From: Phocaeicola fibrisolvens | GTDB lineage: Bacteria > Bacteroidota > Bacteroidia > Bacteroidales > Bacteroidaceae | DNA: 64,000 nt | Direction of reading: 5' to 3' | Assembly: GCF_025567125.1 (NCBI RefSeq) | Contig: NZ_JAOQJI010000002.1 | Span: 124,001-188,000 of the forward strand | Shown here: positions 1-9,410 of the stretch, in pieces | Layout: every line of letters begins with the position of its first letter | Numbering within the stretch: position 1 is the stretch's first letter | Translations under genes and position numbers: made by a program | The notes under the pieces: generated by a model | Database searches by the model: none | The model's input: only the letters and a program-made list of their open reading frames with translations | What the model was told of the DNA's origin: nothing

Positions 1-414
1 GCGAGTATTGTGGCCGGTCTGTTCGTGCGTAACCCGCTGCTGAAGATGCTCCTTGTCGGTCTGGGCGGCGCGAACTTGCTGAACAAGGCTGGACACGAGG
101 CGTTGGGGCGTCCCATGCCGTCCGCCGACGTGCATACGGAAAACCAGTACCGCCGTTATCCCGACGAACCGCTCAATTCCCGTATCGTAAACCCTGTACT
201 GCAAGGCAGCACGCTCATCGCCACGATAGACCGTGTGCCTTGTACCATCCAGCTCACGCCGACCGTCGCGGAGGCTTACCGTGCAGGGGCATTGCCGCTG
301 AACACGCTGGCGAACGCCGTGCTTGCCAAGAGCGACCAGTTGCGCCATATTGCCTCGCAGAATTACGACGACGGACAGCGGGAGACGATTGTGCGCACAC
401 GGGGCATCCAATAA
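1..414 (+). CDS. Partial ICE protein, 5' end outside window (unrecognised)
   Basis: The reading frame is open from the first base of the window, so the true start lies upstream and the GTG at 10 is only the first internal start codon. The visible 137 residues begin with a short hydrophobic stretch (PLLKMLLVGLGGANLL), followed by a soluble part rich in Ala and Leu. I do not recognise the family. The gene ends 27 bases before the next gene on the same strand, which fits an operon with the DNA-processing genes that follow. A role in element maintenance or transfer is inferred from position only. Confidence 0.6.
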   Translation, partial: ASIVAGLFVRNPLLKMLLVGLGGANLLNKAGHEALGRPMPSADVHTENQYRRYPDEPLNSRIVNPVLQGSTLIATIDRVPCTIQLTPTVAEAYRAGALPLNTLANAVLAKSDQLRHIASQNYDDGQRETIVRTRGIQ

Positions 415-441
415 ATCCATGAACAATAAAAGCATGATGAT

Positions 442-2703
442 ATGAAAGAAAAGTCGCAAATCGAAAAAAAAGCCGAAGAAAAGCAGACGGAACTGCTGTC
501 TGCCGCACTGGGCGGGGCATCGAACGCCGGCGGCCATTGGCTCAACGTATCGGGCAAGGGATTTCCCCGGCTCTATCCGCAAGGGGTCTCGGCCAGCCCG
601 TTCAATGCCCTCTTTATGGCCTTGCATTCGGACAATAACGGATGCAAGACCAACCTGTTCACGCTTTACAGTGAAACCAAGGCACGGGGGGCTGCGGTAC
701 GGGAGCATGAGCAGGGCGTACCGTTCCTGTTCTATAACTGGAACAAGTATGTCAACCGGAACAATCCGAATGAAACCATCGACCGTACCGCCTATCTCCA
801 ATTGGACGAAGAGCAGAAGGCACAGTTCAAGGGTGTCCACAACCGAGAAATCCGCACGCTTTTCAATATCGACCAGACGACGTTGCCCTACGTGGACAAG
901 CCGGCTTACGAGGATGCGGTAAAGCAGGACGGCAGTGTTCAGGAAAGAGGATATGCCGAGGCGGACAACCGCAGGTTGCGCACTCGGTTCAACGACTTTC
1001 TATTGAAGATGCGGGACAACCTCGTTCCCGTGCGCTCGGACGGTAGCGGAGTTCCTCATTACGAGACGGACAAAGATGCGGTCTATATGCCGCGCCAAAA
1101 GGATTTTGAGCATTACCACGATTATGTGCAGGAAGCCTTGCGGCAGATCGTGAGTGCCACAGGACATCAACAACGACTTGCCCGTGAAGGCATGGTCATG
1201 AAGAATGGTGTGGCTCCGTCAGAGGATGCGGTAAAATATGAAAGGTTGGTTGTGGAACTGGCTTCGGGTATCAAGATGTTGGAACTGGGACTGCCCGCGC
1301 GTTTGTCCGATGCAAGCCTGAAGACGGTGGATTACTGGTGTCGGGAGTTCAAGGAAAACCCGTGTATAATGGACGCTCTCGAAAGCGACGTGAACAATGC
1401 GCTTGATGTTATCCGAAAAGCGGAACGGGGCGAGAAAATTGAGTACGCCACCCTGCGAAACAGACGGCAGACCACGACCATGCAGGAACAGATGCCCAAG
1501 CATTACTTTGTGGCGAATGAAATCCGCCAGCACCCGGACAAGGCGGCGAAAAGCATCGTCCTCGTCATCGACCGGGAGGCGAAATCGGCGGATGTCATTT
1601 TGCCGGCAGGAGCTTCGACCGAGGCGAACAACGAGATTCCCGGCATGAACAAGGGGCGTATCGAACGGGCATTGCAGAAAGAGGGTATCGAGCAGGTGCG
1701 TTTCTATAATACTGACGGTGCATTGGGTTACAGACCCGATGACAGCTATTTCAATGAAAAAATGGTGACACTGGCCCGGTTAAGGAACTACACGTTGGAA
1801 AAGCTCTCCACGCTGGACGTGTCGGAAGCTGTCAGACGGGCGAATGAGGTCGGGTTCGATGCCGTGCAGATGATTCAGGATGACAAGAACCGTTGGGCAC
1901 TCTATATCAAGCCGGAAAACAAGGAGGGGTACAGCGTCTATCCCGACAAGGAGGATGTGAACCGTTTTTTCTCCACGCTCAAGCAGGCGATGGACAACAT
2001 CGACAAGGTACGGATGGAGCTGGCGCACAAGTATTATGCACTGGCGGAGGTCAAACCCGACCTGAAAGTGGATTTGTTCGGCAGCGATACGCCGGAGATT
2101 GACCTGAACCGTATTCAGCGTGTTGCCATCTTCAAGACCAGGCAGGATGGAATCCAGTGTGTGGCAACCATCGACGGACAAAAGCTGCAGCCCCGCAGCG
2201 TCACTCCACAGCAGTGGCAACGGATGTGGGTGGCGGAAGACCGTGACGGCTACAAGCGGCATTTGGCGGCTACGCTGTTTGCCGATGTGCTGCAAAAGGG
2301 ACAATCCGTCGGGGAACAGAAAGCGGAAGAGCAGGTACGGCAACAGAATGAGGTGGTGGCGGAAAATCGGTCGGAAGAGACGAATGATGAAAATATGTCT
2401 CCGAAACGGCAGTTTTGGGACAACCTCAAGGAAAAGCATCCCGACGCCCTGTATCTGATTCGTGCAGGAGAAGTCTATCGGCTTTATAATGAGGATGCGG
2501 CAAAGGGAGCTGATATATTGGGGATTACGATGAAGAAATATCCGGAACGTGGATTTTCGGCTTTCGCAGAGTTCCCAAGGACGCAACTGGACAGCTATCT
2601 GCCCAAACTTGTCCGTGCTGGTGAGCGTGTCGCCATCAGTGAGATAGAGCTACAGGATAAACGGCAGGACGAGCAGGAAACACATAGGGGTATTCATAGA
2701 TAA
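442..2703 (+). CDS. ArdC-like N-terminal domain protein with MutS-type C-terminal domain
   Basis: This is a 753-residue protein. Residues about 40-150 (FNALFMALHSDNNG, then GVPFLFYNWNKYVNR) resemble the ArdC-type ssDNA-binding N-terminal domain common in Bacteroidales mobile elements. The middle is a long charged helical region. The last about 90 residues (FWDNLKEKHPDALYLIRAGEVYRLYNEDA, then ILGITMKKY) resemble the mismatch-recognition domain I of MutS, a module known to be appended to large ICE proteins. No zinc-protease HExxH motif is seen. The start ATG follows a short AT-rich gap after the previous gene. Likely role: binding or protecting transferred single-stranded DNA, inferred from domains. 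The exact function is unknown. Confidence 0.7.
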   Translation: MKEKSQIEKKAEEKQTELLSAALGGASNAGGHWLNVSGKGFPRLYPQGVSASPFNALFMALHSDNNGCKTNLFTLYSETKARGAAVREHEQGVPFLFYNWNKYVNRNNPNETIDRTAYLQLDEEQKAQFKGVHNREIRTLFNIDQTTLPYVDKPAYEDAVKQDGSVQERGYAEADNRRLRTRFNDFLLKMRDNLVPVRSDGSGVPHYETDKDAVYMPRQKDFEHYHDYVQEALRQIVSATGHQQRLAREGMVMKNGVAPSEDAVKYERLVVELASGIKMLELGLPARLSDASLKTVDYWCREFKENPCIMDALESDVNNALDVIRKAERGEKIEYATLRNRRQTTTMQEQMPKHYFVANEIRQHPDKAAKSIVLVIDREAKSADVILPAGASTEANNEIPGMNKGRIERALQKEGIEQVRFYNTDGALGYRPDDSYFNEKMVTLARLRNYTLEKLSTLDVSEAVRRANEVGFDAVQMIQDDKNRWALYIKPENKEGYSVYPDKEDVNRFFSTLKQAMDNIDKVRMELAHKYYALAEVKPDLKVDLFGSDTPEIDLNRIQRVAIFKTRQDGIQCVATIDGQKLQPRSVTPQQWQRMWVAEDRDGYKRHLAATLFADVLQKGQSVGEQKAEEQVRQQNEVVAENRSEETNDENMSPKRQFWDNLKEKHPDALYLIRAGEVYRLYNEDAAKGADILGITMKKYPERGFSAFAEFPRTQLDSYLPKLVRAGERVAISEIELQDKRQDEQETHRGIHR

Positions 2704-2715
2704 GGAGTGACGATT

Positions 2716-4272
2716 ATGACCAAGAATCAGGAATATGCACTGCAATACGCAGATTATGCGATGGCACAGATGCGAAGGTATGGCATCCCGGCTTCCGTCA
2801 CATTGGCGCAAGGCATACTGGAAAGCAGCAACGGACAGAGCCGTCTGGCAAGGAACGAGAACAACCATTTCGGCATCAAGGCAACTTCCTCGTGGATTGC
2901 CGAAGGCGGCAAATACGGAATCTACACCGATGATAAGCCGAATGAAAAGTTCTGCAGCTATGACAGCGTGGGTGATTCATACGAGCATCATTCCCGCTTT
3001 TTGAAGGAGAACAGCCGCTATGCCGGTTGCTTCAAACTCTCCCCGGACGATTACAAGGGCTGGGCACAAAGCATTGAGAAAGCCGGTTACGCCACAGGCG
3101 GCAAGTATGCCGAGAACCTGCAGAAAATCATTGAGCAGAACGGCTTGCAGAAGTATGACAGACAGGTGATGCAGGAGATGACGGCACAAGGCCGGCAGTT
3201 CGGGGTGGAACACAATCCGCTCCAGACTTCCGAGAGTGCGGAACATGGAACGGGGTATTCGTTCCCGGTGGAACGGGAGGAATTTCTGTTCATTACCTCT
3301 CCGTTCGGAACACGGCAAGACCCGTTGGACAGCACAAAGCAACAGATGCACAAGGGCGTGGATATCCGTTGCAAAGCCGACGCGGTACTGGCTACGGAGA
3401 GCGGCGGCAAGGTCGTGGCGGTAAACCAGAACAAGAATACACCCGGCGGCAAGTCGCTGACGGTGGAATATGCTCGGACGGACGGCAGCAAGGTACAATG
3501 TACCTATATGCACCTCAAGGAGATTTCCGTCAAGGTCGGCGATACGGTACAGGCAGGCGGACGGCTTGGCACATCGGGCAATACGGGGACACGGACGACC
3601 GGGGAACATCTGCATTTCGGTGTGAAGAATATCTATGCCGACGGGACGAAACGGGATATAGACCCTGCGGCGTATCTGGCTGAAATCGCACAGAAAGGAC
3701 ATATCAAATTGCAAATGCTGCACAACGGAAATGACCTGCTCGTCAAATACAAGGCGGCGGAAGATACCGTGCCTGAAAAGAACCTTTCGCCAGACGGATG
3801 GATGAAAAAACTCCTTTCGTCGGAGGATAGCGGTGTGGGAATATCGGGATGCAACGACCCGATTGTGGAGATGGCGATGACCGCTTTCGCCTCCCTGATG
3901 CTTTTAGCCACACAGATTGATAACCGGGAGGAAGAGGAACAGAAGACGGCGATATCCGCCGCGATGGATCTTCGTACCATCGACCTGAAGCCGTTGTTGC
4001 CGAATATGAAGAACTGCGACCTGACTATCGGCGAGAACGGCAAGGCCATTCTGAAAGCGGACAACGGGGAACTGCATGTCTCGCGGGAGCTGACCGCTTC
4101 CGAGCTGAACCGGTTGTCTGCCACGTTGAACAACGGTACACTCACGGAAGAGGCCAAACAGATGCGTGTAACCGGTATGCTGAATACGGTTATCCTGTCG
4201 GAAGCGGCCTCACAGAATTTTGAGCAGGGGATGACCCGGCAACAGGGACAAACGGAAAACCTGCGAAGATAA
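2716..4272 (+). CDS. Glucosaminidase / M23 peptidase fusion (cell wall hydrolase)
   Basis: The N-terminal about 150 residues form a glucosaminidase (lysozyme-like) domain, with ILESSNGQS carrying the presumed catalytic Glu and NNHFGIKA typical of the fold. Residues about 190-325 form an M23 (LytM) metallopeptidase with the zinc motifs HKGVDIR and GEHLHFGV. The C-terminal about 190 residues are not recognised. There is no signal peptide, so export would depend on another route. I chose the ATG at 2716 because AAGGAG lies 8 bases upstream; an in-frame GTG at 2707 overlaps that site. In conjugative elements such proteins open the peptidoglycan locally for the transfer apparatus. It lies 12 bases after the preceding gene. 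Confidence 0.85.
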   Translation: MTKNQEYALQYADYAMAQMRRYGIPASVTLAQGILESSNGQSRLARNENNHFGIKATSSWIAEGGKYGIYTDDKPNEKFCSYDSVGDSYEHHSRFLKENSRYAGCFKLSPDDYKGWAQSIEKAGYATGGKYAENLQKIIEQNGLQKYDRQVMQEMTAQGRQFGVEHNPLQTSESAEHGTGYSFPVEREEFLFITSPFGTRQDPLDSTKQQMHKGVDIRCKADAVLATESGGKVVAVNQNKNTPGGKSLTVEYARTDGSKVQCTYMHLKEISVKVGDTVQAGGRLGTSGNTGTRTTGEHLHFGVKNIYADGTKRDIDPAAYLAEIAQKGHIKLQMLHNGNDLLVKYKAAEDTVPEKNLSPDGWMKKLLSSEDSGVGISGCNDPIVEMAMTAFASLMLLATQIDNREEEEQKTAISAAMDLRTIDLKPLLPNMKNCDLTIGENGKAILKADNGELHVSRELTASELNRLSATLNNGTLTEEAKQMRVTGMLNTVILSEAASQNFEQGMTRQQGQTENLRR

Positions 4273-4284
4273 AGGCATGGCGAT

Positions 4285-4461
4285 ATGATAAAATGCGTGA
4301 TGATACAGCTATGCAAGTGTCTGGCGGGAGTTTCCCTCCTTGCGTTGCACCTCCGGTTCTGCTACCTGCTGTTGGGATGGATCGGGACGCTCGTTGTCGT
4401 GGGCGTGCAATTAGCCATCGCCGGATGGATGGTCTGGGCGATGATACGCGCACCCGACTGA
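4285..4461 (+). CDS. Small membrane protein, 58 aa (unrecognised)
   Basis: A short frame with ATG and TGA encodes 58 residues, almost entirely hydrophobic from residue 10 to 53. It has two probable membrane segments (LLALHLRFCYLLLGWIG and TLVVVGVQLAIAGWMVW). It begins 12 bases after the wall hydrolase stop and precedes the OB-fold gene, so it sits inside the operon. A longer overlapping frame starting at 4293 in another phase has no membrane character and gives an implausible N-terminus to the next gene. Function is unknown; a small inner-membrane partner of the transfer genes is possible. Confidence 0.6.
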   Translation: MIKCVMIQLCKCLAGVSLLALHLRFCYLLLGWIGTLVVVGVQLAIAGWMVWAMIRAPD

Positions 4462-4544
4462 CCGCACTCTACAACAGTTCAACATCAATCAACCCATGTA
4501 TCACTTGTCCGGATGATCCATGTATCATTAAAGACAAAAAACAG

Positions 4545-5153
4545 ATGATTAAATGTAATGTTACGGTATGCGGCGTTATCGGCCGCGATGCGTCGGTTCG
4601 CAAGAATAAAGAAGAGAAAGAATTTCTGGTGTTTCCGCTCCGGGTACAGATTCCGGCGACGGGTGGCGGGCACACTATCGAGGTGGATGTCCGCAAGGAG
4701 GGCTGTCAGGAGGAAGCCGCCGGTTATCGGAACGGCTCCCGTGTAGAAGTGAGGGGTACGATGTATCTCAAACGCCGGGGCGACAAGCTATATTTCAACC
4801 TGTTCGCCGATGAAATCTGCAATGCCGCTACGGATGATGCGGATTGCGTCAAGGGCGAGCTGGTGTTTCGTGGTAAGGTCGGCCAGAACATCGAGGAAAA
4901 AAGGGATAAGAAAGACCAGCCTTATACGGTGTTCTCGGCGTTTAGCGCAGAGAAGGTCGATGACGGCTTCGAGTACCAGTGGGTGCGCTTCTTCTGTTTC
5001 GGTAAGGAGCGCGAAGCGTGGTTGCAGCCGGGTGTAAAGGTGGATGCCAAAGGTGAAATGAACCTGTCGGCACACAACGGGAAAATCAACCTTTCCTGCA
5101 AGATGGAGGAACTGACGCAATATGTGGCGGATTCGTCTAACTATAATCAATAA
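4545..5153 (+). CDS. OB-fold single-stranded DNA-binding-like protein
   Basis: The protein has 202 residues when started at MIKCNVTVCGVIGRDA. An in-frame extension back to 4293 is rejected because it runs through the small membrane gene and is rich in Cys, Arg and Pro. Two tandem OB-like halves can be seen: VTVCGVIGRDASVRKNKE with EFLVFPLRV, and ELVFRGKVGQ with KDQPYTVFSAF. Both resemble the first strands of SSB-like proteins of Bacteroidales mobile elements. It likely coats or handles ssDNA during transfer. It is followed 5 bases later by the ardC-type gene, so the two are probably co-transcribed. Confidence 0.65.
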   Translation: MIKCNVTVCGVIGRDASVRKNKEEKEFLVFPLRVQIPATGGGHTIEVDVRKEGCQEEAAGYRNGSRVEVRGTMYLKRRGDKLYFNLFADEICNAATDDADCVKGELVFRGKVGQNIEEKRDKKDQPYTVFSAFSAEKVDDGFEYQWVRFFCFGKEREAWLQPGVKVDAKGEMNLSAHNGKINLSCKMEELTQYVADSSNYNQ

Positions 5154-5158
5154 GGGTT

Positions 5159-5639
5159 ATGGCCGGTTACAGAAAGAAGAATGCCGACGGACCGAACAGC
5201 GAGGACAAGGCTCTTGACCTGTTCGCCGAAATGATGATCGAGAAAATCGAGGGCATTCAAAAGGACTGGAAAAAGCCTTGGTTTACGGAGGGTACGCTAC
5301 AGTGGCCCCGCAACCTTCACGGGCGCGAGTACAACGGGATGAATGCTTTTATGCTGCTTTTGCACTGCGAGAACGAAGGGTACAAGATTCCCCGTTTCTG
5401 CACGTTCGATTGTGTTCAGAAGCTCAATAAGCCCGGAAAGGATGGAGAGGAACTGCCGCGTGTCTCCGTGCTTCGTGGTGAAAAATCCTTTCCGGTCATG
5501 CTCACCACGTTCACTTGTATCCATAAGGAGACTAAGGAGAAAATCAAGTATGACGATTACAAGAAACTCTCCGATGACGAAAAGGAACAATACAATGTCT
5601 ATCCGAAGATGCAGGTGTTCCGGGTCTTCAATGTCGCGC
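5159..5639 (+). CDS. ardC: ArdC-type antirestriction protein, exon 1 (5' part)
   Basis: This is the first 160 codons plus one base of an ArdC family gene. The ssDNA-binding N-terminal domain is clear (WKKPWF, NGMNAFMLLLHCENEGY, VLRGEKSFPVMLTTFTC). The frame continues VFRVFNVA and then departs from the family and stops at 5662, exactly where a group II intron begins with GTGCG. Joining base 5639 to 8151 gives VFNVAQTNLQEARPELW, which is the expected family continuation, so the unspliced stop is an artefact of the insertion. ArdC proteins bind single-stranded DNA and protect incoming plasmid or ICE DNA from restriction. Confidence 0.85.
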
Positions 5640-6225
5640 GTGCGTCCGTAATGGTCGCGTAATAAATATCTCGATAATAAGAGATTAGGTTAGTGTTCAA
5701 AGTTTAGAAATAAACAATAGACCTATCCCCGACTGACTTACTCGGAGAGGAAACTCAAAGAGGAACACAGCACGTCAGTAAAGCGATAAGTTAGCTAATT
5801 GCCATGCTACGACTGAATTGCAAGGGGAAAGACAGATATGAGGATGAAGCCTGATTGGTTGAATGATAGTTCAGTGACAGAAGTTGAAGTTGTGGCGAAA
5901 GGCAGTTATATACGCCACATCATGGTACTACAGCCCATTGCGCGAGGGCAAGTAGCAAGAACAAGCCATGACACGACCGCAGTAAGTGGAGAAAAGAACG
6001 AAAGTCGCATCCGACAATCTGTTGCCTATCGAAAGATAGACGTTATTACGTGGTTAAACGGAGATTACCTAAATCGGAACGCCGTAAGGCTATGAGGATT
6101 TGCCTCTGAATATCCGACAAGGTAACGGAACTCCCGTAGTAGTCTGAGCAAGGGAAAACCTTGTACATGGCGAAGGGGAGTAGTTAGTAACTTTAATACA
6201 AACAAAAGAAAACGAGAGATTCGTT

Positions 6226-8037
6226 ATGAGAAATCCAGAGATTGTATTAAACACATTATGCCAGCACAGTAAGGTCTCGGACTATAAGTTTGAGCGACTG
6301 TACCGCATTCTGTTCAACAAAGAGATGTTCTTCATTGCCTATCAGCGCATATATGCGAAGCCAGGCAATATGACTCCAGGCACAGATGGTCAGACTATCG
6401 ACCAAATGAGCATTGGAAGAATTGAACGTCTCATCGAAACACTTAGGAATGAATCCTACAAGCCGCATCCTGCTAAAAGGGTGTATATACCAAAGAAGAA
6501 CGGCAAGAAACGCCCTCTTGGTATACCATCCGTAGAGGACAAGCTTGTGCAAGAGGTAGTTCGGATGATTCTTGAAGCCATCTATGAGGGGCACTTTGAA
6601 AGCACCTCTCATGGTTTCAGACCTCATAAGAGCTGCCACACAGCTCTGACAAGCATTCAAAGGACTTTTACAGGTGCAAAGTGGTTTATTGAGGGAGACA
6701 TAAAAGGCTTCTTCGATAACATAGACCACGATGTACTCGCCAGCATTATGCAAGAGCGTATTGCAGATGAAAGGTTTCTTCGTCTTATCAGAAAGTTTCT
6801 CAAAGCGGGGTACATCGAAGACTGGAAGTACAACAACACGTATTCGGGAACTCCTCAAGGTGGAATAATCAGTCCTATTTTGGCAAACATCTATCTTGAC
6901 AGGTTCGACAAGTACATGAAAGAGTATATTTCACACTTCGACAAAGGGAAAGAAAGGGCTCACAACAAAGAATACTGTTGTCTCAACACGAAAACAGTAA
7001 ACCTAAGGAAGAAATGGAAAGCGGAAACAGATGAAACTGTAAAAGCAGAACTGTTGATGAAAATAAAAGCCATGCACGAAGAGAAAAATAAGATGACATA
7101 CAGACTTCCAATGGATGAGAATTATCGGAGATTGAAATACGTGAGGTACGCAGACGATTTTCTGATTGGAGTTATAGGGTCAAAAGCAGATTGTGAACGA
7201 ATCAAGGCAGACATCACAGAATATATGATGAACAACCTTAAACTCGAACTTTCTGCTGAGAAGACACTCATAACTCACGCAAAAGAGAACGCTAAATTCC
7301 TCGGTTTTGACATCACCGTTAGGACATTGGATGTGTTTAAAAGGAACAGCAAAGGAATCAAAAAGCGAGAATTTGTTGGAAAGGTCATGCTTATGCTCTC
7401 TTCTGAAACAGTGAAAAAGAAGCTTCTTAGCTACGATGCTGTAAAGTTTACGAACGTAAACGGCAAAGATGTATGGAAGCCAAAATCACGGGAGAAAATG
7501 GTCGGTATGAAACCCGAAGACATCCTTGCACAATTCAACTTGGAAATCAAAGGCTTCTACAACTATTACTGTATAGCCAACAATGTTTCGTCAACATGTG
7601 CCGATTTCGGCTACATTATGGAGTATAGTCTTTATATGACTCTTGGTCAAAAATTAAGAAGACATGTAGGGCAAATCAGAGACAAGTACCGTAAAGGCAA
7701 GAATTTTGTCATCCCATATAAGGATGCAAAAGGCAAAGAACGGTTCAGAACACTCTATAAAGAGGGATTCAAACGTAAAAGCTCATTAACGGACGATTTT
7801 CTCGACCGTACCCCATGCACTATGTATGTTCCCAAACCAAGCCTTGCAGAAAGGTTGAAACAGCAAACCTGTGAAATGTGTGGTGCAACTGACACTAACG
7901 TCGTAATGCATCATATACGCACTCTTGTTGGGGTAAAGGGAGAAACTCCATGGGGCAAGTTGATGTTGTCGAGACATCGTAAGACGCTTGTAGTGTGTGA
8001 ATCTTGTAATGCTATAATTCAGTTTCATGGGAAATAA
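6226..8037 (+). CDS. Group II intron-encoded protein (reverse transcriptase / maturase / HNH)
   Basis: The 603-residue protein has the full set of group II RT motifs: PKKNGKKRPLGIPSVEDK early, FIEGDIKGFFDNIDHD, GTPQGGIISPILANIYLD, and the catalytic YADD at residues 308-311. A maturase (X) region lies near residues 400-490 (FNLEIKGFYNYYC). The C-terminus holds an HNH endonuclease domain with CEMC near residue 549, MHHIRTL and CESC. It would splice its own intron and mobilise it by retrohoming. No frameshift or missing catalytic residue is visible. The stop lies 18 bases before domain V. Confidence 0.95.
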   Translation: MRNPEIVLNTLCQHSKVSDYKFERLYRILFNKEMFFIAYQRIYAKPGNMTPGTDGQTIDQMSIGRIERLIETLRNESYKPHPAKRVYIPKKNGKKRPLGIPSVEDKLVQEVVRMILEAIYEGHFESTSHGFRPHKSCHTALTSIQRTFTGAKWFIEGDIKGFFDNIDHDVLASIMQERIADERFLRLIRKFLKAGYIEDWKYNNTYSGTPQGGIISPILANIYLDRFDKYMKEYISHFDKGKERAHNKEYCCLNTKTVNLRKKWKAETDETVKAELLMKIKAMHEEKNKMTYRLPMDENYRRLKYVRYADDFLIGVIGSKADCERIKADITEYMMNNLKLELSAEKTLITHAKENAKFLGFDITVRTLDVFKRNSKGIKKREFVGKVMLMLSSETVKKKLLSYDAVKFTNVNGKDVWKPKSREKMVGMKPEDILAQFNLEIKGFYNYYCIANNVSSTCADFGYIMEYSLYMTLGQKLRRHVGQIRDKYRKGKNFVIPYKDAKGKERFRTLYKEGFKRKSSLTDDFLDRTPCTMYVPKPSLAERLKQQTCEMCGATDTNVVMHHIRTLVGVKGETPWGKLMLSRHRKTLVVCESCNAIIQFHGK

Positions 8038-8055
8038 TGTGAGCTTACTAATGGC

Positions 8056-8089
8056 AAGCCGTATACACGGAGACGTGTACGTACGGTTT
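8056..8089 (+). ncRNA. Group II intron domain V (catalytic hairpin)
   Basis: A 34-base hairpin of the form AAGCCGTATAC..GAGA..GTACGTACGGTTT has the conserved AGC triad, two-base bulge region and GNRA-like loop typical of domain V. It is followed by the GC-rich domain VI stem ending just before the 3' splice site. Confidence 0.9.
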
Positions 8090-8150
8090 AGGGGCAGGTA
8101 TGCGGAAACCTGCCGCCGTAAGGCGGTAAGGCGCTGCATACCGAGCCTAC

Positions 8151-9358
8151 AAACTAACTTGCAGGAAGCGAGACCGGAGCTGTGGCAAAAACTGGAGCGA
8201 GAAAATTCGCGTCCGGCAATCGAGGAGGGCGAGCATTTCAGTTTTGCCCCAGTCGATACGATGATAAGGGATAACCTGTGGATTTGTCCGATTACGCCGA
8301 AATATCAGAATGACGCCTACTATTCCATCACGAAGAACGAAATCATCGTACCCGAAAAGGAGCAGTTCAAATCGGGAGAATCGTTCTACGGGACACTGTT
8401 CCACGAGATGACGCACTCCACCGGAGCGGAAAACGTACTTGACAGGTTCAAGCCGACTACTTTCGGTTCTCCTGAATATGCCCGTGAGGAACTGGTGGCA
8501 GAGTTAGGCAGCGCACTGGTCGCACAGCGTTACGGCATGACCAAGCATATCAAGGAGGACAGTTGCGCGTATCTTAAAGGTTGGCTTGATGAGCTGAAGG
8601 AATCGCCACAGTTCATCAAGACAACGCTTCTGGACGTGAAAAGGGCAACCTCGATGATTACCCAGAAGGTGGATAAGATAGCGCAAGAACTGGAACAAAA
8701 TGTCGGCGAGAAGCAGGAAAACGGAGCGGCAGCAAAGGAGAATACATTTTATTCTTCTGTTGCGTATCTCCAATTTTCGGATGACACGAGGCAGCTTGAC
8801 GAACTTCGGGAGAAAGGCGATTACGAGGGATTGCTGACGCTTGCCAAGGAGTATTACGACGGCAATGGCATCAACGAACAGCATACTTATTTATCGGCCA
8901 CGAACAACAAGGGTGACAGCCTTATTGCCGAGGATGAGAATTTCGCTGTCGTGTACAACGGGAGTGTCGGGGGAACCTACGAGGTGATGTTGAAATTCAC
9001 GGAGCAGGAAATCCGAGACCATATCCGGCGTTACGGTGTCGATATCGCCGGAGATACAATAAAAGGGGTTGCCAGGGAGATGGCGGCGGAACAGTTCTCC
9101 GCTTTGGCGTATCAAAAGATTCCGGCCTTCGAGATGCCGAACGGTGAAGTGCTATATGTCGAATATAACAAGGAATCCGATACGCTTGATGTCGGGCAAC
9201 CCACCAATGCCGGGCTGGTCGCGCAGCATCGTTTCCCTTACGACCACAATGTCGGGCTGGATGCCAATCTGCAAGCCGTGAACGAGAAGCTGAACGAGCT
9301 GGAAGAGTATCGGGCAGAACTACAAGAGGCAGAATACGGCAGCGGTATGCGCCGGTAA
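8151..9358 (+). CDS. ardC: ArdC-type antirestriction protein, exon 2 (3' part, zincin domain)
   Basis: After the intron the family sequence resumes at QTNLQEARPELW. The polyvalent zincin-like metallopeptidase domain follows, with HEMTH at spliced residues about 245-249 and a downstream EELVAELGSAL that would supply the third metal ligand. The C-terminal about 170 residues (after ENTFYSSVAYLQF) form a separate region with the motif AVVYNGSVGGTYEV, of unknown function. An in-frame ATG at 8027 lies inside the intron and is not a plausible start. The spliced product is 562 residues, a normal size for ICE-encoded ArdC proteins with an extra C-terminal part. Confidence 0.85.
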
Positions 9359-9368
9359 GGATGGAAAG

Positions 9369-9404
9369 AAAAAGATGCGGAACTGGTTGGCTCCGCATCT
9401 TTTT
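9369..9404. terminator. Bidirectional rho-independent terminator
   Basis: A 13-base near-perfect inverted repeat (AAAAAGATGCGGA / TCCGCATCTTTTT) has A-runs on one side and T-runs on the other. It lies between the convergent ardC gene (+) and the small gene ending at 9411 (-), and can stop both. Confidence 0.85.
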
Positions 9405-9410
9405 TGCAGT

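Larger units (their letters stand above)
5640..8150 (+). mobile_element. Group II intron (complete, with reverse transcriptase ORF)
   Basis: The element spans 2511 bases. It starts GTGCGTCCG, ends CCTAC, and carries an intron-encoded protein in the expected place between the 5' ribozyme domains and domain V. A canonical domain V and a GC-rich domain VI hairpin follow the protein gene. It lies in the same direction as the interrupted ardC gene, and precise removal restores one open frame of 562 codons. Base composition is poorer in G+C than the flanking ICE genes, consistent with recent arrival. Splicing competence is inferred from intact ends, domain V and protein; it is not shown. Confidence 0.93.

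Noticed and set aside
4293..4544. N-terminal extension of the OB-fold protein
   Set aside because: It overlaps the 58-aa membrane gene in another frame and gives an implausible Cys/Arg-rich sequence; MIKCNVTVCG is a natural start.
5838..6095. 85-codon open frame before the intron RT gene
   Set aside because: It lies in the 5' ribozyme domains of the group II intron, and its protein shows no family features.
8027..8150. In-frame upstream extension of the zincin protein from ATG 8027
   Set aside because: It runs through intron domains V and VI; the true N-terminus comes from exon 1 by splicing.
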